From: Urechis unicinctus
Taxonomy: Eukaryota; Annelida; Polychaeta; Xenopneusta; Urechidae
Length of the DNA stretch: 64,000 bases
Direction of reading: 5' to 3'
Assembly: GCA_034190875.2 (NCBI GenBank)
Contig: CM067356.1
Location: 18,570,845 to 18,634,844, forward strand
A program made the translations under genes and the position numbers. The notes under the pieces were generated by a model that was not told the origin of the DNA, did no database searches, and saw only the letters and a program-made list of their open reading frames with translations. Shown in pieces: positions 1 to 13,053 of this stretch. How positions within the stretch are numbered: the first letter of the stretch is position 1; every line of letters starts with the position of its first letter.

Positions 1-1011
1 TTTCGAGCTGAATTTAATAAACGAACAGTCAGACCATTTGCAAAACAAACACGGTGATATCACATATATCTTAATCGAGGGAGTTGAAAAACAGCTAACT
101 CATCAAGTCAATGGAAAAGCTGTTATCTTGTTTTAAAATAATTATCAGTTCATCTAATTTCCCTCAATACTGTCACGGTGCCTCCAATAGGTGACAAATG
201 AAGTACCTGGCATAAAACCGAAAATCAACATAACATAGGAATACAAATATAAATCGAATGCAAGAATTGCGTCAGATTGAGTTATCCTTACCATAGCGAT
301 AACTTTACCAGCATGCAAATGCGCTGGCTTTGAAGTGAGTTCCCACAGATGAGAGGTTTACAATATGCTTATATGATACGTGTTCTTCATTCTCTGAATC
401 TCGGACTCTATGGTGTCCAAGCAGCTCAGATCTACTACCCACTGTGGGCAACGGCTGTGTGACAAGGGGTTGAAGGCACCTTGGATACGCACACACATAA
501 GGAACAAAATAAAACATTAGCTCCGGAATTGTCATGTCTGTTATTATGCAGAACATCAATAATGGATCGGTTACTCGTTATGGCGCACCATGTGTTTATA
601 TAATATATCAAATGCGGAGCATGTTATATATATTTATAGATTAAAGAGCCTAGAATAATTGGATGCAATATTCGACCGACGATCTCGCTTATTCACAATA
701 TAATGATCTGGCGTTAATTTCTTTGGAAAATCTCACTATTTTGTATTGACCAGAACATTGATAGCATTTATCTTGACAACCATTCTTTCAAATGGACAAA
801 CATTGTAAACCGCTCGATTTTTTCATCCAAATGTTCAAATATACGCCTTCAACTATGATGTTAGATGCTTAGCCAGAACCTGTATGGCATACCTCCCGAT
901 AACGATACAGCATATGCGTGTGATCAGAGATTTATATTGGTCGCAAGTAAACTAAATCATATTAGCAGGGAATGTGTGATCCATCCTTGAGTAGAAGGTG
1001 GCGCACCATTG
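1..1011. other. AT-rich non-coding sequence
   Basis: Only short frames without domain, splice or codon support. Nothing recognised. Confidence 0.6.
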
Positions 1012-1118
1012 TAAATATATATATATATATATACATACATATATATATATACATATATATAGATAGTATATATAGATGTATATATATATATATATACATA
1101 TATAGATATATATATATA

Positions 1119-1153
<35 letters not shown>

Positions 1154-1158
1154 ATATA

Positions 1159-1230
<72 letters not shown>
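1012..1230. repeat. (TA)n microsatellite
   Basis: About 220 bp of TA with scattered CATA and GATA. Reading frames across it are spurious. Confidence 0.95.
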
Positions 1231-1232
<2 letters not shown>

Positions 1233-3554
1233 TATTGTATATATATTGAAATTATTATCGTGGTGCTAAACAACTTTTTTTATATTTTCTTCGGCCCCAA
1301 CCTTGTGACTGTTGCAATTGTCCAACAGCAGATGCAGAAGTCGCATATGGCCGTGTGTGTTTGGTAGCAATACATGCACATATCTGGCGGATGTTTCTCA
1401 GTATAATCGGTATATTCATGGTCCTAGAGCAAGATAGCAAATTGAGTAAAAAAAAAACCGAATATCAAATCTGTGACAAGCATTCACGTCAATATATATT
1501 CAAAATTCAAATAATATGCTTATTGTTCTCAACACTTCGGGGGGGGGGAGGGATCATAACTGCTCTATTTATCGAACCCAGAACATTAAAACAAAGAGAA
1601 TATATTATGTACAATAGTTTTTCCCATGTATCCAAAAAAAGTAAAGGTGCCATGTCACCGCAGCTAAGTGCACCACGCTAAATATATGACCATAGTTTGT
1701 GTGCTTGTCATTTAGAGTTAACTAAGCAAACAATTATGCTTCATGTATTTGAGTTAAAATTGTCTCGTGTTTCACATTTTAGTAGCTTCATCATTTGAAC
1801 TAACAGACATTTATTGAAAGCGAAAGGTTATTTCATTTCTAATTTCAAATGTAAGATAAACTATTTTTCCACCTAGTGCTTTACTAATCCAACAGTCACA
1901 TCGCCATTTTTGTTGATGCCATTCACAGGGTGCCATGTCCTCTTCAAGGCTACACAGGAGTGATTTACACCCTACTAGACGTAAGTAGTCTGGTAAGATA
2001 TATGTATATTAATGCTCGAATGATCCTGAGCAGTGCTGCTGCTCGCTTAGCTATTGTCACTGCAAAGTAAGAAGGATTATAGATATATCCTTGTTATTTT
2101 GCAACTCACATTGTACTAAGCACTTCAAACAGTGGATTATCCATTTCCATGAGAGTTTATCTGACAATGTGCCTTTGTGCTGTCACTTTCACCATATTTG
2201 TGAACATTGTAATTCACCAGCTTCATTACTGAAAGATAACAGCTGTCTAATCATTTTAGGTGCTAGTAAATCTAGATTTTCTAATCAAGAGATGCCTGGT
2301 GTGTGGGATCTTTTGCATAATGCATGAATAACCTATAACTTAACGGGTCACGAACATAATTCTGACTTTAAGACCAACTTGATGTTGGTAGTTTACTGGA
2401 CGCGAATGGCGCCATCCTTGTACTACAAACAAATATTTAACATTGCTTGTGCTGTATATTTGCTTTTTGTGACTGTAACAAGAACTTGCATTTGGCACAT
2501 TTGTTATAGGTCACATGGCTAGCAGTTGACTGCGTGTCACGATTTAAATGACGTGTTTTATCGTCACCGTAAATAATACAATTAGAATAATTGCACTGCT
2601 TTGTTGGGGTACCTAGATTTGCATTGGTAATAGGGTCAAAGGAAAAGCTAGCATAAGTCTCGACTGGCATTAAGCTATATCATTCCCCATTTGGGTATGG
2701 CAAAATTTACCCATTATTAATGCTTTCTACGAATCGCACACCAACTCAATGTTTCATCGTAGGATCATAAACTACACAGAAACTGGGTTGCGATGCTCAA
2801 TCCACGATTGCATGTATGTATCACATTCGTTATAAAGCGTTTATTAATAATAGGAAAACCCAACTAACCGCTTATTGATCATAAAAGCGATCGAATCAAT
2901 ATCGTCACAATGTAGCGGTCTTAAGTCACGACGGTCTAAAGTGATTGTGTTGACCCCTGCCAGGCCACATGACGCGTGTTAAGTAAGATCTTTGATGTTG
3001 CCGACCCCTTTCAAGTTTAGAAATAGTTGTTGAGGGTCAGTCTAATTTATATACAAACCGTTGTAATCCGGTAAACCACCTCCCTCCTGTAGTAAATGTT
3101 ATGCATGTATGTTAATGTTTTTGGCCAAATTGAGGGCCATTTAAGTTTTAGTCGCATAATATGTCATCTCCTACGTGGTGTTAATCATATGTATATATGT
3201 TAATGCTGTGGCCCACTGAGGCCATTCAAGTTTAAGGTGGTTCGCCTTACATAGTTAGCATGTAGCTTAGTGAATTCACGATGAATTAATGGGGCGTCCG
3301 CCCATTTGGTCGCACGCCAAATGAAATGGTATATAATGACCTCAAGAATTGAGGACAATAATCATTCGGAAATGCAGAGAGACCAACCAACTGCGTTGTC
3401 GTTATTCATTACCCGCTATCTCTCTGGTGCATAGTCTAGCAGCAGTGTAAAGTCTAAGATCAGGGACTACACTCTGTGAAACCGAACACGGAGAATTTCT
3501 TTGCGCTAGTTCATATCCAATATAGGGCATGTTCATAGTATATGTTAGCAACAT
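1231..3554. other. AT-rich non-coding sequence with small internal repeats
   Basis: A roughly 50-bp phrase (TATGTTAATG...GGCC...GAGG...CCATT) occurs twice, near 3108 and 3190. A TATATAATGACC box at 3331 recalls an LTR promoter, but no LTR borders could be set. No gene was seen. Confidence 0.5.
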
Positions 3555-4420
3555 TATCTGACCAACCATCTAGCGGTGTATGTAAATCCTAGCATGGTGT
3601 GTTTGCATTTGTTGCGTCCAAATATCGATTGATGACAGGCTGTTCCACGCCAACTACGTCAATCTGACTCGAAAGAGCAATTGTTTTTGACAAATAGTGA
3701 TTAAAGTCACTTAGAATAATGGCAAGTGGCTGCATATTAATAATATTGGATACGAGTAGGAGATCAAGCTTCATTGTCCTAAAGCTCAATGGCTTATAAT
3801 AGGTTTGGGTGTATGATGTAGCGCGATATCACGAAATAACGCTCTAGTGTGTCGTTGCATGGAATACCTCCTGCAGTTGTTTTGATTATCACGTTGCCAT
3901 GGTTTTCATTCAGCGGTTTCAAGTCTGCAACGTAGATAGTAATTTTGTTGAAATTGCCATGTGTGCCATATTTAAGTAATTTAGACGTACATTCGAAAAA
4001 CCAGACGCTTGTTTGACTTCAGTGAACTGATTTTCTTGTTTGCATTATCAAGCACTATATAAACCTGCTATACAAATTCTCCAGACACATCGGCCTTACC
4101 TGTTTTTGCCGCGCTGAGAGCGTGAAATCAGTTTCAAGGTTCGAGAATTGTAATTTGCACAGCTTGGTTGGCATGACAAAAATAGTTGATCACTCGGTTG
4201 TGTATTCGTTAACGATGTTGATGAATACTCTGTAAAAGGATTATTTTCCAATGTTTCCCACGAGACATATCATTGATGGATAAGTTGTTTACCATTTAAT
4301 GCATGCAAAAGGACTACCCAAATGATCCCAGAATGATCCTGACCAGAGCCGTTGTTAATTGAGCTGTCTTCGCTGCGAGGCCAGAAGGCTTATGTTCGAA
4401 ACCCTAGGCACTTTGCTATG

Positions 4421-4462
<42 letters not shown>

Positions 4463-5760
4463 GGGTCATTTGTTAGGTATTATTCTGTACACTGTCGATA
4501 TTGATAGGTAGGCCATTGTTATTGCTCACTTACACATGATGAATTAGTGCAAACCTAGCATTTTAGTGCGCGGTGAGAACCTTGTCACCTTTCTCTGCAA
4601 ATCACCATTAGCGTACGACGCGGCGTAGTCATCCCTAGCAAGTATAGGTAGCCATCGTGGTGAAAGCATTTATCACTTTATGGTCAACACATTAATCATA
4701 TATATCAAAAAGACGAGCTAATACGATACTCTCGGTAAGCTTGATACACGGTTAAATGGGGCAATAATATGAATCCAGTATACGGTGCATTAATAAAAGC
4801 AGATGCCGTAATAAATGCACCGTCAGATTTTAAAGAAAATAATGTTGGGATTAAACAGCTGGATGCATTTACAGAGCTTATCATGGTGTATCACAACACC
4901 ACATTTTTGCAACCTTTTAGTTTGTTCAAATAATCATGAGTGTGGATCAATATCGTCCCAACATGGGGTGACAAATTACTTGTCATCACGAGCTTTGGTA
5001 GACTGTTGGTCTGAAATGGTAATGATTGGTTGCTTTCTGGCATGAGCAAATAGTATTAACTGCATGTGTGTTTGGTATTAAGCACTGATACACATTTACA
5101 AGAAATGATCTTTATCAGCAAAGGCTATTGATGAATTGATCACAGAGCCCAATATTTCTACACTGCGAGATGTAAGAAATGTAATAGATCTTTGGGAACA
5201 AGTTTTTCTAAATCAAATCTGGAAACCATGGAAGCTTTCACAAAATTTTGCCGCACGATAGCTATTTACCGTGCTGTAGCACAATACGCCTGTTTCAGCT
5301 GTCTGAAGTAATCACTGCATGTTTAATAAATAATATATCAAACATATTTTTCTTGAAATTATTAACAATGGTAACGCCAATGTGCTTTGTCATGATACCC
5401 GTGATTAGATACATTTTATGAAAGTATCGTTATCATAAACCTATTCTCTGAGGTCCGCCAACACAAATAGAGCATCTACCTTCAACATGATTGGGAGAGG
5501 AATTCAAATTAGAGCTACAACAGTTCCTTTGGCTATAGCTCCAGCTAAGCAATCAGTTTGACACTTCCCATCATTAGCGAGGGATAATATAAGCGCATAT
5601 CCTGACCAATAAACTACCTTCATTTTGAAAAACATAAATGATTGTATGGTGATGGCATTACACCTTGAGACTTGAATGAAGGATACACTACAGGATTTTG
5701 CAAATTGACAACGGCGAGACTTAATCGGCCCAAGTTAAAATTAGTTGCGTAATTATTTAG
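3555..5760 (+). repeat. Diverged dispersed repeat family 1, copy A
   Basis: Shares long stretches with copies B and C: the GCGTCCAAATATCG segment (with B), GAGCTGTC...GCGAGGCCA (4361, with C), TTTCTCTGCAAATCACCATTA (4591), and the AATTCAAATTAG...TTGAGACTTGA stretch (5500-5680). The region at 4376-4405 has a GGCCAGAAGGC arm and GTTCGAAACCC, resembling a tRNA B box. No coding frame remains. Confidence 0.7.
4425..4460. repeat. Short (TA)n tract
   Basis: About 18 TA units inside dispersed repeat family 1 copy A, just after the B-box-like segment. Confidence 0.9.
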
Positions 5761-7254
5761 TCGCAAACACTAGGGTTTATACGCGGTATTGTGTATGCCG
5801 TTGCTCAGCCATTTACACAAATCAACGCACAGACAGTTAGGATCAGAACCACGCCACTTTTATCATGTATCTATCTTCCAATGTCTACAAACGTTCACGA
5901 ACATTGCATGATCCTCAATATAATTACCGTGTCTAACGTATCTGATGTACAATGCCCACAAACTTGAGCAACACAAAAGATATTTATGTTGCATGATTCA
6001 TTAACCTATACACATTTCTTGAAATATGCATACTCATAATTCTTGGTTGCAAATCCCCGCTAAGTTAATGAGTGTATTATCTCATATGTTTTATGTTTTG
6101 GTCAAACTAGTTTCGGTGGTGTAATCGTTGACGTCTTCAGGGTGGTCGATCGATTTCCGGATGTGACAGCCTTGAGCTGGCTACGCTGAGGACTGTTCCT
6201 CTCCAAAGTTTTAAATGACCACACGAAACGAATGTATGAGCGTGACGTGAAACCATGCCTTAAGATTTACGTCGCTTGTTTGAATGTTTACAACCCAACT
6301 TTGTCTGATTTTGAATGAAACCTGTAATAGATATTAATGTATTGTCATAATATCGACCAATATCAAACACTGGAAATAAAGTGAATGTCATAACTTAACG
6401 CGACTTAGAATAGAATACATTGCTATATAGAGATGCGCTTCTGGGAAATTTATGCATTTCTATATATTGGCAAAAACCACATCGGCCTCATATTTAGTTC
6501 GTAATTTCCAACAATAAGTTAAAATACTCTGCAATATAGAGCTATGAACGAGGATTGACCAGGACTTTCAAAGACCAGCTGTTGCAGCCTGTTGGTATTG
6601 GCAATGATATAACCACGGGTGAACATGTTAGCTCTTACAGTAGGTATGCTAACTTTTAACAGGTCAAACATATGCGTTTACTCACGAAGGGAGCGTACTT
6701 CCCAATTGTTTTGTTTTCTTGTGAGTGTATAAGCACATCAATAAGATATTATTAACGTTTCCATGACATTATTTTTTTATCTTTAATATCAAAGACGCTC
6801 ACGGACCTTTACTCGCGATGTCTAAAGCCAATTTTCGCTGGCATAGATCTCACTGTAACAACAACATATCCAGTGAAAGCGATCATTTGCCAAATTACAC
6901 TCGCTGCATTGTGTGAATTCACTTGGCCGAGCGAATTGATAGAGGCAACGGGTAGCTATAAACGCACATGGCTATGCAAGAAAAACATTGATGTATAGTC
7001 GACCTAAAGAGAGGCCCTCACTATATATATGCCGACCCATGACAAGCTTTTGAACGCTTGCCTGCCTTATGTATTAGCGCACTCTAAACATAATGTAAAC
7101 GTGTGGTCGAAAGGTTCCTATTGTAATCATTCAATACCTTCATTAATGATATACTCGTTGAGAGAAATATACGCTGAAGCAAGGATTATTTGTGGAGGTA
7201 AGGTAAGCATGACTTTATTAAGGTGTGATTCTTATTGGTGTATGCGCATTTGCA
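5761..7254. other. AT-rich non-coding sequence
   Basis: No reading frame with protein-like composition and no repeat recognised. Confidence 0.55.
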
Positions 7255-9030
7255 GCAGATGTTAGTTAGTGTATATAGAGCCGCTAAGTGCTTTGTTAAA
7301 ATCAACACACACACTGCAAGCCCTCGACTTTTTTCCGCAAGTAAATGTAAGACGTGCAACATCAAATTCAATTTACTATGATATACCACAATTCATCGAA
7401 GTAAACTGCCTTCACTCATCACTCGATACTGTGAAGCATTTCCTTGTGTCCTCTTCGCCTAATAATTTTCCGACATAAATCACATTTTCAATATCTATAA
7501 GTCAAGGATAAGGCTTCATTGCTCATCATAACGAATATATATCAGTTACATAATTAGACCAACAAAGAAGCGGTGTATGTAGATTATCTCATTGTATGTT
7601 GTCATTAGCGTCCAAATATCGGTTGACAAATAGCTGTTCTACGGCAGTCTTTTTGCCCAAAAGAGCAATTATCGGGGACGTACCATGATTAAAGTCGATT
7701 CAATATCTTGGTTTAACTGCTCTTTATTCTACAGCACATGGCAATTGTGTACCACACAGATCTTGATCAAATCAACGATATTCCATAATAATATATGACC
7801 CTAACCCTATGGATGCTTCTACGTTTTTCTCTAGGCAAGGCCGCTTTATCGACTTTGAATACAAATCACTGTAAAGCTGTTACTGTTCCGTTACATTCAC
7901 ACCATAATCGTAGTGTTATTGTCCCCAAGCAATCCCCACAAATGTTACATGATATGGCGAGGTCATTCGACAGCTAAAATTGATATACGAGATATTTCGA
8001 CTGTACTGATACATATGCCTTTTTGTCGACATGTTGTATACTGTTATAGATTGATTATTGACACCTCATTAGACCAGCTATTGTCTGGTCAGTATTTGCT
8101 TTGCCTCAATCATTCGAACATATGTCATGTGCACTTTATGATATTATAGACATCTCTTTCTCCAAATCATGTCAGGTAAAGCAACTATAGGTGCTATCCC
8201 AATCCTCTGGACGCATTAGCCAATCTTGTGTATGCCAATCACAGAGCGCCAAATTCGCTTCAAGGTAACATAATTTGTAAAGCTCGGTTGACGTGACATA
8301 AATAGTAAGTCGCTAAGGTGTGTATTCATTCCTAATGATGATGAATAGTCTGAAGAGGGTAATTTACCAAGGTTTCCTATGAGACAATCCCCTGATTGGT
8401 AGGTTGTTGACAGTTAAATGCAGTTCCTTGTAGGATAGTTGTTAATTGAGCTTATAGTTTATGGGAGACCAGAAGGCGTAGGTATAGTTGTAAATATAAT
8501 CAGAGCAAACGACACCATATTCCTTCAAGAAATTTCTCATCGATCCTACAAAAATGTGTAAGGTTTTTTGTATCGATCTGTATTATATCAATATTGTTAA
8601 ATCGCACTAAATGACCCCTTACAGACCTCCTAAAAAGGTATCCTCATCGTACCTGAAAAATTGAGGGGTTTAATAATTTGTCAATAAATACTGACTTGAA
8701 ATAAAACCAAAAACACCCTCGGTGGGGATTTTATTTTATTACTCACTGGCAGACGAATCTTCAGAGCAGCAATATCATTTCATGCAGTGTGAGGTGCCTC
8801 CTACTCTCTCTGCAAATCGCCAGTGGTTATAAAGTTCCTAATCGACGTATTTATTCTTGTTTGATACTGCGACTGAATTTCGAATGGGAGCTACAACTAT
8901 TTTTAGGCTATATAGCTATGTGCGCATACCATGACCAAAAAAACACTGCGCATCGAAACTCTATGTCACCAATTACTGTGAGGCAAAAGCATCAAACATT
9001 GAGACTTGATTGGAGGGGATGTGATGAAAA
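7255..9030 (+). repeat. Diverged dispersed repeat family 1, copy B
   Basis: Shorter copy. The left end (GCTAAGTGCTTTGTTAAAATC, near 7282) matches copy C near 22982. The middle (7557-7640) matches copy A. The right end (CTCTCTGCAAATCGCCA, then TTGAGACTTGATTGGAGG) matches both. Confidence 0.65.
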
Positions 9031-10126
9031 AATCAGATGATGACTAAATATTGCAGTGTATTTTATAGTTAACCCATGAGAAGTCGGAAATGATTTGTCG
9101 TTTGGCTAATGGTGAATTCGTTAAGGCTGACTGAAAAAGAGTGCGGCAGTGTCGAGCCTCTGGAGGAGATATCGTCCCAACAATTAATGTTATTTCGTAG
9201 CCAAGTTGGCCTTGATTTACTGTTCATGAGTCGTTCTGGCTCCATGATAAATATTACCTTTCAGCCCTTTGATAATGGTGCAGGACTTGCTAGCAACTAG
9301 CATCCAATGATGAAGCGTAAAGGCAGCATTAGTTTCATTTGGATGATTTGTTGTTGATTATTACTATTTTTCGTACACTGACTGCATAATTCTCGATGTC
9401 TTTGTTGGTTGGCTAGTGCTTTTGTAGTTTGTAGCATTGTAGCAAATACTTAATGTTGTTACATGACTCTATGCCACCGTGTGTATGGTGCAAAAGCAGA
9501 TACAATAATATATTAACTAAAGTTTAAATGCTCATTCATAAATAAGCATTTATGGTAAATATACTCCATGCGTTGCTATAGCAAGCAAATCCCTCACGAA
9601 TAGCTACACATTATAACATATTTAGCCCCATCCCAATTACCCCCTATGGTTCGATCTTCATGAAGTGCAACTGATCATATTGAACCGTTTTGGTAGGAAG
9701 CTTTGAAAAGCCCTTTACACGGTCACCGAAACATGCTCATTCTATCGATATTGTTACTGTTGTCAAAAGGTAAAGTGTCATAAATATTCATTATACTTTA
9801 CTGGCTTGCGAACAATTTCAATATGCGTTTGGATTTTACATCTGATCATGTTGGGTTTATTGGCTTGTGCACATTTTTATATTCAGCTGCGATATATGTC
9901 CCCAATGACATATAGCGGAGCAGCATTAATTTTGAATGGAAGGCACGAGCTGGTACTAGATACGGTGTCTTCTACAACCTACAAATTATGATATCAAAGA
10001 CAGCGTTGACGCTGACCAGTAAAATCCAAACCGTCCATTTTGAGTATTCAACAATTGGGATCAAGGTTTGAACATATCAACATATAAGTGTAACCAAACA
10101 CCATGATTTTGAAGGCCTTCTAGCTA
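9031..10126. other. Non-coding sequence left of the TTAA element
   Basis: Short frames only. Nothing recognised. Confidence 0.55.
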
Positions 10127-10130
10127 TTAA

Positions 10131-10145
10131 AGTGCCTATCGCACG
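10131..10145 (+). repeat. Left terminal inverted repeat of the TTAA element
   Basis: AGTGCCTATCGCACG follows directly on TTAA and matches the reverse complement of 13035-13049 at all 15 positions. Confidence 0.85.
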
Positions 10146-10433
10146 GTTATAGGTACTTTGCTTAAATCAATTCATAATGTGATCAACAAACTCAAACCGG
10201 TCCAATAACCGTCGCATCTGATCAATTAAGGCCAAAATGTGATAAAATGTCAGTTCAAATTAGCGCGCCCGACAAAACGTTGCGGCAGCCATTATCTAGG
10301 TCAACCATGCGTGTGACGTCAGGTAAGGGAGGCCGTTCTCAGAGACGCACGGAGTTCCCCGTTGTTTACATTGTCGGAGTTCGTCTCTCGTTTTTGGGAT
10401 CGTTTTTAGTCATCTTGTGACCGTCTGAACGCG

Positions 10434-10791
10434 ATGGTTAATGGTTGTTGTGTTAGGGGCTGCTCGCGTACCAGTCGGGACGGCGTGAGCTTGTTCAGGT
10501 TTTACTGGTAAGGACGATTTGAAAAAAACAATGGATTGGCCAGGTACTACGATCGCGAGACAAATGGCCGGGCCCGGGCAAGTACTTGTTTGTGTGCTCG
10601 GTTCATTTCACTGAGGAATGTTTTGAGGAGGCACCGAAACTCAGAGAAGAGCTTGGTTGGATACCACGATGTAAGCGGTTATGAAAGAAGCTGCTGTGCC
10701 TACTCTTTTTGCGAAGGCCTCTGCTGTCAAGCAATCAAGAAAGGATGGTGAGGCAAGTGAACCCCTCCCACCCCAGCCCAAGAAAAGCTGA
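10434..10791 (+). pseudogene. THAP-type zinc-finger domain, frameshifted
   Basis: The THAP domain is a C2CH zinc-binding DNA-binding fold found in transposases (P element, Kolobok) and domesticated host proteins. The frame opens with MVNGCCVRGC, giving the first zinc cysteines, and runs 25 codons to a TAA at 10509. Skipping one base there and one base of an A7 run (10522-10528) restores a QWIGQVLRS segment, then KYLFVCSVHFTEECFE with the C-x2-H-F zinc pair. A third shift near 10682 brings back AVPTLF, the conserved end motif of THAP domains, followed by a basic, proline-rich tail to a stop at 10789. The order of motifs is as in known THAP domains, but three frame breaks mean this copy cannot make the protein unless the assembly has indel errors. 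CTG|GTAAGG at 10506 also resembles a splice donor, but no good acceptor follows. The gene faces the P2RX7_C gene of the same element. Confidence 0.72.
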
Positions 10792-11455
10792 CCTGCCTTT
10801 ATCAAGATAGAGAAGCACAGGGTGAGATTTGATGACTTTCTTGTTGTATTAGTATTGAATAAATAGTCCATTATCTTGTTAAGTTGATGATATAGTTGCC
10901 AGGCAAGTATCATTGTTATGATATAATATGTTGCTTTTTACAGTGCTCCTTCATGGTGGTGTTTGTTTTTAAATTTGGGAGTCATTAAATTTGTTTACAT
11001 GTGCTGATATGCCAAATATATGTAGGTCACGTTTAATTGGTTCATTGTATCACAGATATCAGAGAACAGGCGACAACATAAGCTGGGGATCCAGTCTTCA
11101 AGCTAAGATACCCCAAGTTTAAGCAGGGGCATGTTGTCACTGAAGTAGCAACAAAGGCAACATTTGGTGAATATTTTTACTGATATATAAAATGTAAACA
11201 ACAACAAATTCAATTACCATGGAGGTATAACTATAAGGTTATAAGCAACAGTCTGGTGTGCAAGCTGTGACTTGATTCCTGTTATGTTTCAAAGTATGTC
11301 AAGTGCCTGATGGCTGAGTTCTTGCTGGTTTGCTATGAGCCAACCCTGCCCAAGACAGAAGCACCACCTCCAATGTGTGCAGATGCGATGAGACCAGATC
11401 CACGACAAGCCATTGACGCACACCAGAGTAGGTTCTGCATGTATCAAGACAAGTC

Positions 11456-12806
11456 CTAGGTGAGTGGAGGGTAGAGGAATCCTTGATAGTCTGGTGCTGG
11501 GAAGTTATTTTGTATAGTTGTAACAGCGCAGGCTGGTAACGGAACTCTTCTCTTTTGTCCAAGATGTCCCCAGCACCAGCGAACAAACTACCTGTAACGC
11601 CTGTAAAATAACCATGTGACATTGTTGATTAAACCATGCTCAAATATCCTTTTGTCACACCAGTATCAATAAGTATAATTAAATTGTAAATAATGACTGC
11701 TAGCCTTTGTACAGATTTATGTGTAAATAATAGAAAACATTGTCACCTTTGTACATCATTATCTGACATGTGCCCGTGCTGTTGTCTGTAGGAGAAATAT
11801 CCCACTTGCAAGGCCCAAGGGTTCAAACAGATTGGGCTAAAACCAGAATGCTGGGTTATGCCACCAATGGGAATGGGGCTGTTCTCTATTGAGGTCATGA
11901 CTCAAGGAATTCCCACATAGCACACAGATTCTTCCACCTCTGCCATTGGTTGACTGTAGCCACACAAACACCTGTAACATGATGTAATGATGGGAATATT
12001 AATGTTTGTAATAAAGGATGACATATTGTATGGCAAATATGTTTTAGCATCTGCATTCATAGAAACTCTGATGTAACACTAACCAGATAATAATATAATA
12101 CCATAATCTTCACCTCCTAAAGTCCAGTTATACATTCATTTATGGGCTAACTGACAATCCTATGAGAAAAAAGCTGTGGTACTTGCTCTCCTATATATAT
12201 TCTACCTCAGAATCAATCTACATCAACTTTTAAAAATATTGTAATCAGCCTTTAATTAGGCCTACTTTAAAGCAGTCCGAAATTAGTTTGTTTGCAATTC
12301 GTGTGGAGGAGCATTTACATTTACATGGTACAATTTGTAAACATGAACCCTTGCAACCACTTGATTTGAAAAAAAACTTTGTGGTATCTCATGTCTTCTG
12401 TCTGATATGGAAGAATTATTTGCTGCAAAGCTCTGTTGTATAGTCTACTGTTAGGAATAGAGCTTACATATTTTGTTTGTGAAATTTATGGATTAACTTC
12501 GTTACATGCCAACACATATACGATGAACTGGTGCACAAGCAGAATCAGACATAGCTTACCAAGCATTGTTCTGTAGCAATCCTATGTCCTGGGCAAGATG
12601 ACCCGCGTGAGACCCAGACGCAGCAGTGACATCGCCAGTGTCTTTTTTCTTTCATCGGAGACGTCTAATTCGCTCATTTCTGGTTCGAATCTGTAAGGCA
12701 AAACTTGCTCTGCCGAAGCAACGATAGTTTGCGAATGACCTGTGCCATACCATGTCTCTTCGTCGCTCTCCTGAAGTGATGAAATAACGAAATTTCCAGC
12801 AGCCAT
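11456..12806 (-). pseudogene. P2X7-receptor-type cytoplasmic (ballast, P2RX7_C) domain gene, three exons, broken
   Basis: The P2RX7_C domain is the zinc-binding C-terminal ballast of the vertebrate P2X7 channel and also occurs alone or in other proteins in animals. Three exons are proposed, all with GT-AG borders. Exon 1, 12806-12560, has ATG, the LPYRFEPE motif before an acidic stretch, then GLLQNNAW. Exon 2, 11971-11747, starts in the CLCGYSQPM cysteine motif and contains HSGFSPICLNPWALQ and FSYRQQHG. Exon 3, 11600-11456, has FVRWCWGHLG and LPACAV, then TAG. Both junctions keep the frame (TG|G and AG|G), and the motif order is that of the family. Lesions: a one-base loss in an A run at 12643-12648, an in-frame TGA at 11902-11904, and a TAG at 11588-11590 where the family usually has Gln. 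So it is decayed or misassembled. The family assignment rests on remembered motifs. Confidence 0.72.
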
Positions 12807-13034
12807 TTCTCGCTAATCGTAGAGCAGATTGCACCTCGCAACAGAAACATTCCCGGACCTGACGTCACGCGGAGGCGATGAATTATTCATGAGCTTGTCG
12901 GCTCGATACGCCGAATTCATCTTTAAAGTCGAATTTCGATCAGAAAGCGCGCACTTTGACAATTGACACATAGACAGAATAGGTACTTCTGGGTTATATT
13001 TCCGTTATCTGGTGAAAAAAATGACATGATTTTT

Positions 13035-13049
13035 CGTGCGATAGGCACT
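13035..13049 (-). repeat. Right terminal inverted repeat of the TTAA element
   Basis: Reverse complement of the left end, followed directly by TTAA at 13050-13053. Confidence 0.85.
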
Positions 13050-13053
13050 TTAA

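Larger units (their letters stand above)
10131..13049. mobile_element. Kolobok-like (TTAA-flanked) DNA transposon carrying THAP and P2RX7_C genes
   Basis: The element is 2,919 bp and is bounded on both sides by TTAA (10127-10130 and 13050-13053). Its perfect 15-bp inverted ends read AGTGCCTATCGCACG, left end forward and right end as reverse complement. A second inward inverted motif, GTGACGTCAGGT, occurs near 10314 and 12857. Inside are two convergent broken genes: a THAP zinc-finger frame on + and a P2RX7_C-domain gene on -. TTAA target duplication together with a THAP domain is known for the Kolobok superfamily; piggyBac also uses TTAA but lacks THAP. No DDE catalytic core was recognised in 10.8-11.45 kb, so this copy is probably internally deleted or non-autonomous. 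The ends and TTAA are direct observation; the superfamily name is inference. Confidence 0.75.

Noticed and set aside
1933..1984. Small exon between CACAG and GTAAGT
   Set aside because: Good borders, but only 52 bp and no partner exons or recognisable peptide.
2940..3480. Solo LTR with TATATAATG box
   Set aside because: No defined TG...CA ends or target duplication could be found, and there is no second copy in the window.
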